Source of the DNA: Oehlia diaphana
Taxonomy: Eukaryota > Glomeromycota > Glomeromycetes > Glomerales > Glomeraceae
NCBI GenBank assembly: GCA_003833135.1
Contig: QZLH01000171.1
Span: 62,001-126,000, forward strand
Length of the DNA stretch: 64,000 nt
Direction: 5' to 3'
The notes under the pieces were generated by a model. That model was given only the letters and a program-made list of their open reading frames with translations, ran no database searches and was not told where the DNA came from. Shown here one piece after another: positions 62,201 through 64,000 of the stretch. The translations under genes and the position numbers were made by a program. Numbering within the stretch: the stretch's first letter is position 1; each line of letters starts with the position of its first letter.

Positions 62201-63559
62201 CTAGTATCTTTCGCGTTACATTATCTTGCACTAAAATTTATTCCAATCAAATTATTTTTTGAAATTATACATAAATAGATCATCTATCTGTTCTGTAACT
62301 TTTTTACGCCATGTTCTATAACCACCCATAATAATTTTTTTATTCCATATTAAATTGTATTCATTCACTAATAAACTGTTTTCTACTAATTCAAAATTAA
62401 AATATTTTTTCTTCACTTTCTAATATCTTTCTTATTTCTTTTCTATATTCATTTATCTCCCTATATTCCGCTTCCGATGCATCTAAAATCCTAATATCGT
62501 TATCTTTTAAAAATTTCTATAAATAATAATTCTATATGATAATCACTATCTAATTTCTTCCTATTACTCAAATTATTGATGAATTCGTAAATTAAGTTTT
62601 TTATATTCTCTGAAAAACCTAGGATTATATCACTTCGATCATTAATAGTTAAAAGTCCTATGATAAAACTCCTAAGTAAAATTTTAAATTCATTCTTGTA
62701 TACTTTCTTGTGTAGCCCATAATCTCAATTCCTCGTTATTTAATGGAGTACCTTCTTTAATTGAAATAATAGTTATTATAAAATTATTTATTATATTAAA
62801 TTTATCATACCAAATAAATACTTTTAGAAATTTGTTAGGCATGAGGATTTTTTAGAGATTTATTAATGATAGCAGATGAAATTTTTATGAAAATGGGGAA
62901 AAACAAAGCTGAACGTAAAGAATTAATGCATCAAATGAAACAATATCGTATACGAGGAAAACCTTTTGATATTGAAATGGGTGATACTGAAACTCCATAT
63001 ACTTTGGTGGTTTTCTATTGAGGATAGTTTTCCTAAAGATGAGGATTAACTAGCACTTAAACTTTTTTCCGTCACACCTCATGCAGCTGGATGCGAGCGA
63101 GAATGGTCAAGTCTTGGTTGGATATATGGCAAAAGAAAGACCCGTTTAGGCTTAAATAAAGTTGAAAATATGTATAAACTTTCAACCTATTACCATGCAA
63201 ATGCGAAAAAAGAATTGACTTATTATGGTATAGAAAAATCCACTGAAGAAATTCATCAAATAATAATTGATGCACTTTTGAATCCCGACCAAGACCTTCT
63301 TGAATTAGAAGATGAATTACTTGATTATTACAATAATGAGGAGGAAATAGTAGTTGGTGAGGAGGAAGAATTAAATATTGATAATATTTTGGACTTAGAC
63401 ACATTTGTTGATACTTTGGGTGATATAATTGAAGATAGCATACTAGATAGTATAGGAGAAGAGATTCAAGATAATAGAGTAGATGTTCCTATGAATGAAA
63501 ATGATGATATTGAATGGGATCCAACTGCCGAAACTGATGAAATAATTAATACTATGTAA
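59255..63559 (+). pseudogene. hAT transposase remnant
   Basis: Pieces in order on the plus strand: MSTQDFTFSNPSPNATPITP; a BED-type zinc finger (HYEATCV-stop-CDLFWKKSSP ... LEAHFANDC) with a stop and shift; AFVVCGIPWYIIENPFFVEF at about 59680; SDSGANIRNA near 60140; GGLKKWVDTRWHAMYECVDS near 60500; LRPIKQSIAALE near 60740; then, beyond the LINE insertion, the C-terminal hAT dimerisation domain SVTPHAAGCEREWSSLGWIY ... TRLGLNKVENMYKL at about 63070-63175, and an acidic tail to 63559. At least six stops or frameshifts. The last 129 codons are open, long enough to look like a gene but not one. Confidence 0.85.
61242..62763 (-). mobile_element. Non-LTR retrotransposon fragment C with 16-bp target duplication
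   Basis: AAATAATAGTTATTAT is repeated at 61226-61241 and 62764-62779. The insert is 1522 bp, minus-oriented, 5'-truncated, ending TAATAAAAATGCGTTACTAT and an A run. The longest frame (62163-61729) has a Cys-His cluster CRKCNKNLIESWEHVWIC, like the zinc-binding region after the reverse transcriptase in LINEs, then ILRGVYNNNFNDL shared with fragment A. It sits inside the hAT remnant, so it is younger than that element. Confidence 0.85.
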
Positions 63560-63774
63560 TATTTTAAATTGTAAAGTTGCAATTTATAAATAAATTTTGT
63601 TATCTTGTTTGTTAAACCAGTCATGTATTACAGAAAAATAAATAAAACATGTTTCACCAAGTTAAGGAAGTTTCGCCAGGTTTGGAAATTCCGCCAGGTT
63701 TTGCAAGTTTCGCCAGTTTCGGAAGTTTCGCCAAAAATTTAGTTTCGGCTTAACCCGAAACACTAATAATAATG

Positions 63775-64000
63775 CTTAAGGTAGTTGTTTTCTAAAGATG
63801 AAGCAGAACTTTAAATTGATTTATATCATACTCGAAAAAATTTTATTGTTAAACAGTAGCTAAGAGAAATAGAAATTTAAAATTATAATAAGTAAGTTAG
63901 ATATTAAAAATATATTATTTTATTAGATAGAAGTAACAAAAATCAGAAACTGAGATATTATTTAAATCTTTATTAATTGCTCTCATAATTCATAAATCAT
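63775..64000 (-). repeat. 3' flank of a fourth F-box unit
   Basis: From TTTAAATTGATTTATATCAT on, this matches the 3' flanks at 51225-51420, 48555-48720 and 54667-54780 base by base with few changes (TAGATAGAAG, CAGAAACTGAGATATTA, TTTAAATCTTTATTAATTGC). In the other units the F-box stop codon follows within about 100 bases, so a fourth gene should start its 3' end just past the window. Confidence 0.88.

Larger units (their letters stand above)
58957..63763 (+). mobile_element. Decayed hAT-type DNA transposon, about 4.8 kb
   Basis: Ends are arrays of CCTGGCGAAA units: at the left from about 58962 to 59055 (GAAACCTGGCGAAA repeated), at the right from about 63655 to 63735 in inverse (TTTCGCCAGGTTT). 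The insert splits the 3' flank of F-box unit 4: sequence before 58957 and after 63763 is contiguous in other units. Inside lie the remains of a hAT transposase and a LINE. Exact tips and the 8-bp duplication could not be fixed because the flank is AT-repetitive. Confidence 0.82.
48470..64000 (-). repeat. Tandem segmental array of F-box gene units
   Basis: Units of 2.4-2.7 kb start near 48470, 51170, 53555 and 58920, each with the same order on the minus strand: 3' flank, 487-codon F-box gene, 5' flank. The 3' flanks share words such as TTTAAATTGATTTATA and TTTTATTAGATAGAAG; the 5' flanks share CAGCC..GTTGTAATACAAAT and CATCGTAACCTT. Unit 3 and the start of unit 4 are swollen by transposons. 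The unit 4 gene itself must lie beyond the window end. Confidence 0.9.

Noticed and set aside
63170..63559. 129-codon plus-strand frame as an independent gene
   Set aside because: It is the C-terminal end of the hAT transposase; the dimerisation motif upstream is in the same frame.

Overview
The window is AT-rich eukaryotic DNA with short GT-AG introns (about 60-110 bp), conserved eukaryotic genes, large recently duplicated families and many decayed transposons. The gene content (a tubulin cofactor, a MAPEG protein, a Crinkler-like nuclease-domain protein, F-box proteins in tandem, DUF2235 hydrolases, a small secreted cysteine-rich protein) fits a Glomeromycotina (arbuscular mycorrhizal) fungus such as Rhizophagus. 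That assignment is inference from gene style, not from a search.

Left part (1-13.4 kb): 5' part of a tubulin-folding cofactor D gene (minus, 7 exons, cut by the window edge), a two-exon F-box/zinc-finger gene (minus), a homopolymer tract beside a 500-base assembly gap, a four-exon MAPEG membrane protein (minus), and three tandem copies (plus) of an unrecognised gene of about 120-140 residues, the first with a doubtful start.

Middle part (13.4-46 kb): an AT-rich desert with MITE-like elements, a pair of GC-richer 149-bp direct repeats just upstream of a four-exon Crinkler-like gene with a probable PD-(D/E)XK domain, a degenerate RNase III-like gene, a repeat protein interrupted by one in-frame TAG, two DUF2235 alpha/beta hydrolase copies (one intact at 29.5 kb, one frameshifted at 44.5 kb), a small secreted 6-Cys protein, and a kinase remnant. 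Several DNA transposons carry arrays of short TTTCGCCGAA-like or TTTCACCGAC-like motifs at their ends; one contains an exon encoding the C-terminal half of a ubiquitin-like domain ending LRLLGG.

Right part (48.4-64 kb): a tandem array of intronless F-box genes, all exactly 487 codons, in a 2.4-2.7 kb duplicated unit. The 3' flank of a fourth unit runs off the window end. The array has been invaded in layers: a 1.0-kb TA-flanked DNA element, three fragments of one non-LTR retrotransposon family (two with clear 16-19 bp target-site duplications), and a decayed hAT transposon of about 4.8 kb that itself hosts one of the retroelement fragments. The nested order gives a relative chronology: unit duplication, then hAT insertion, then LINE insertion.
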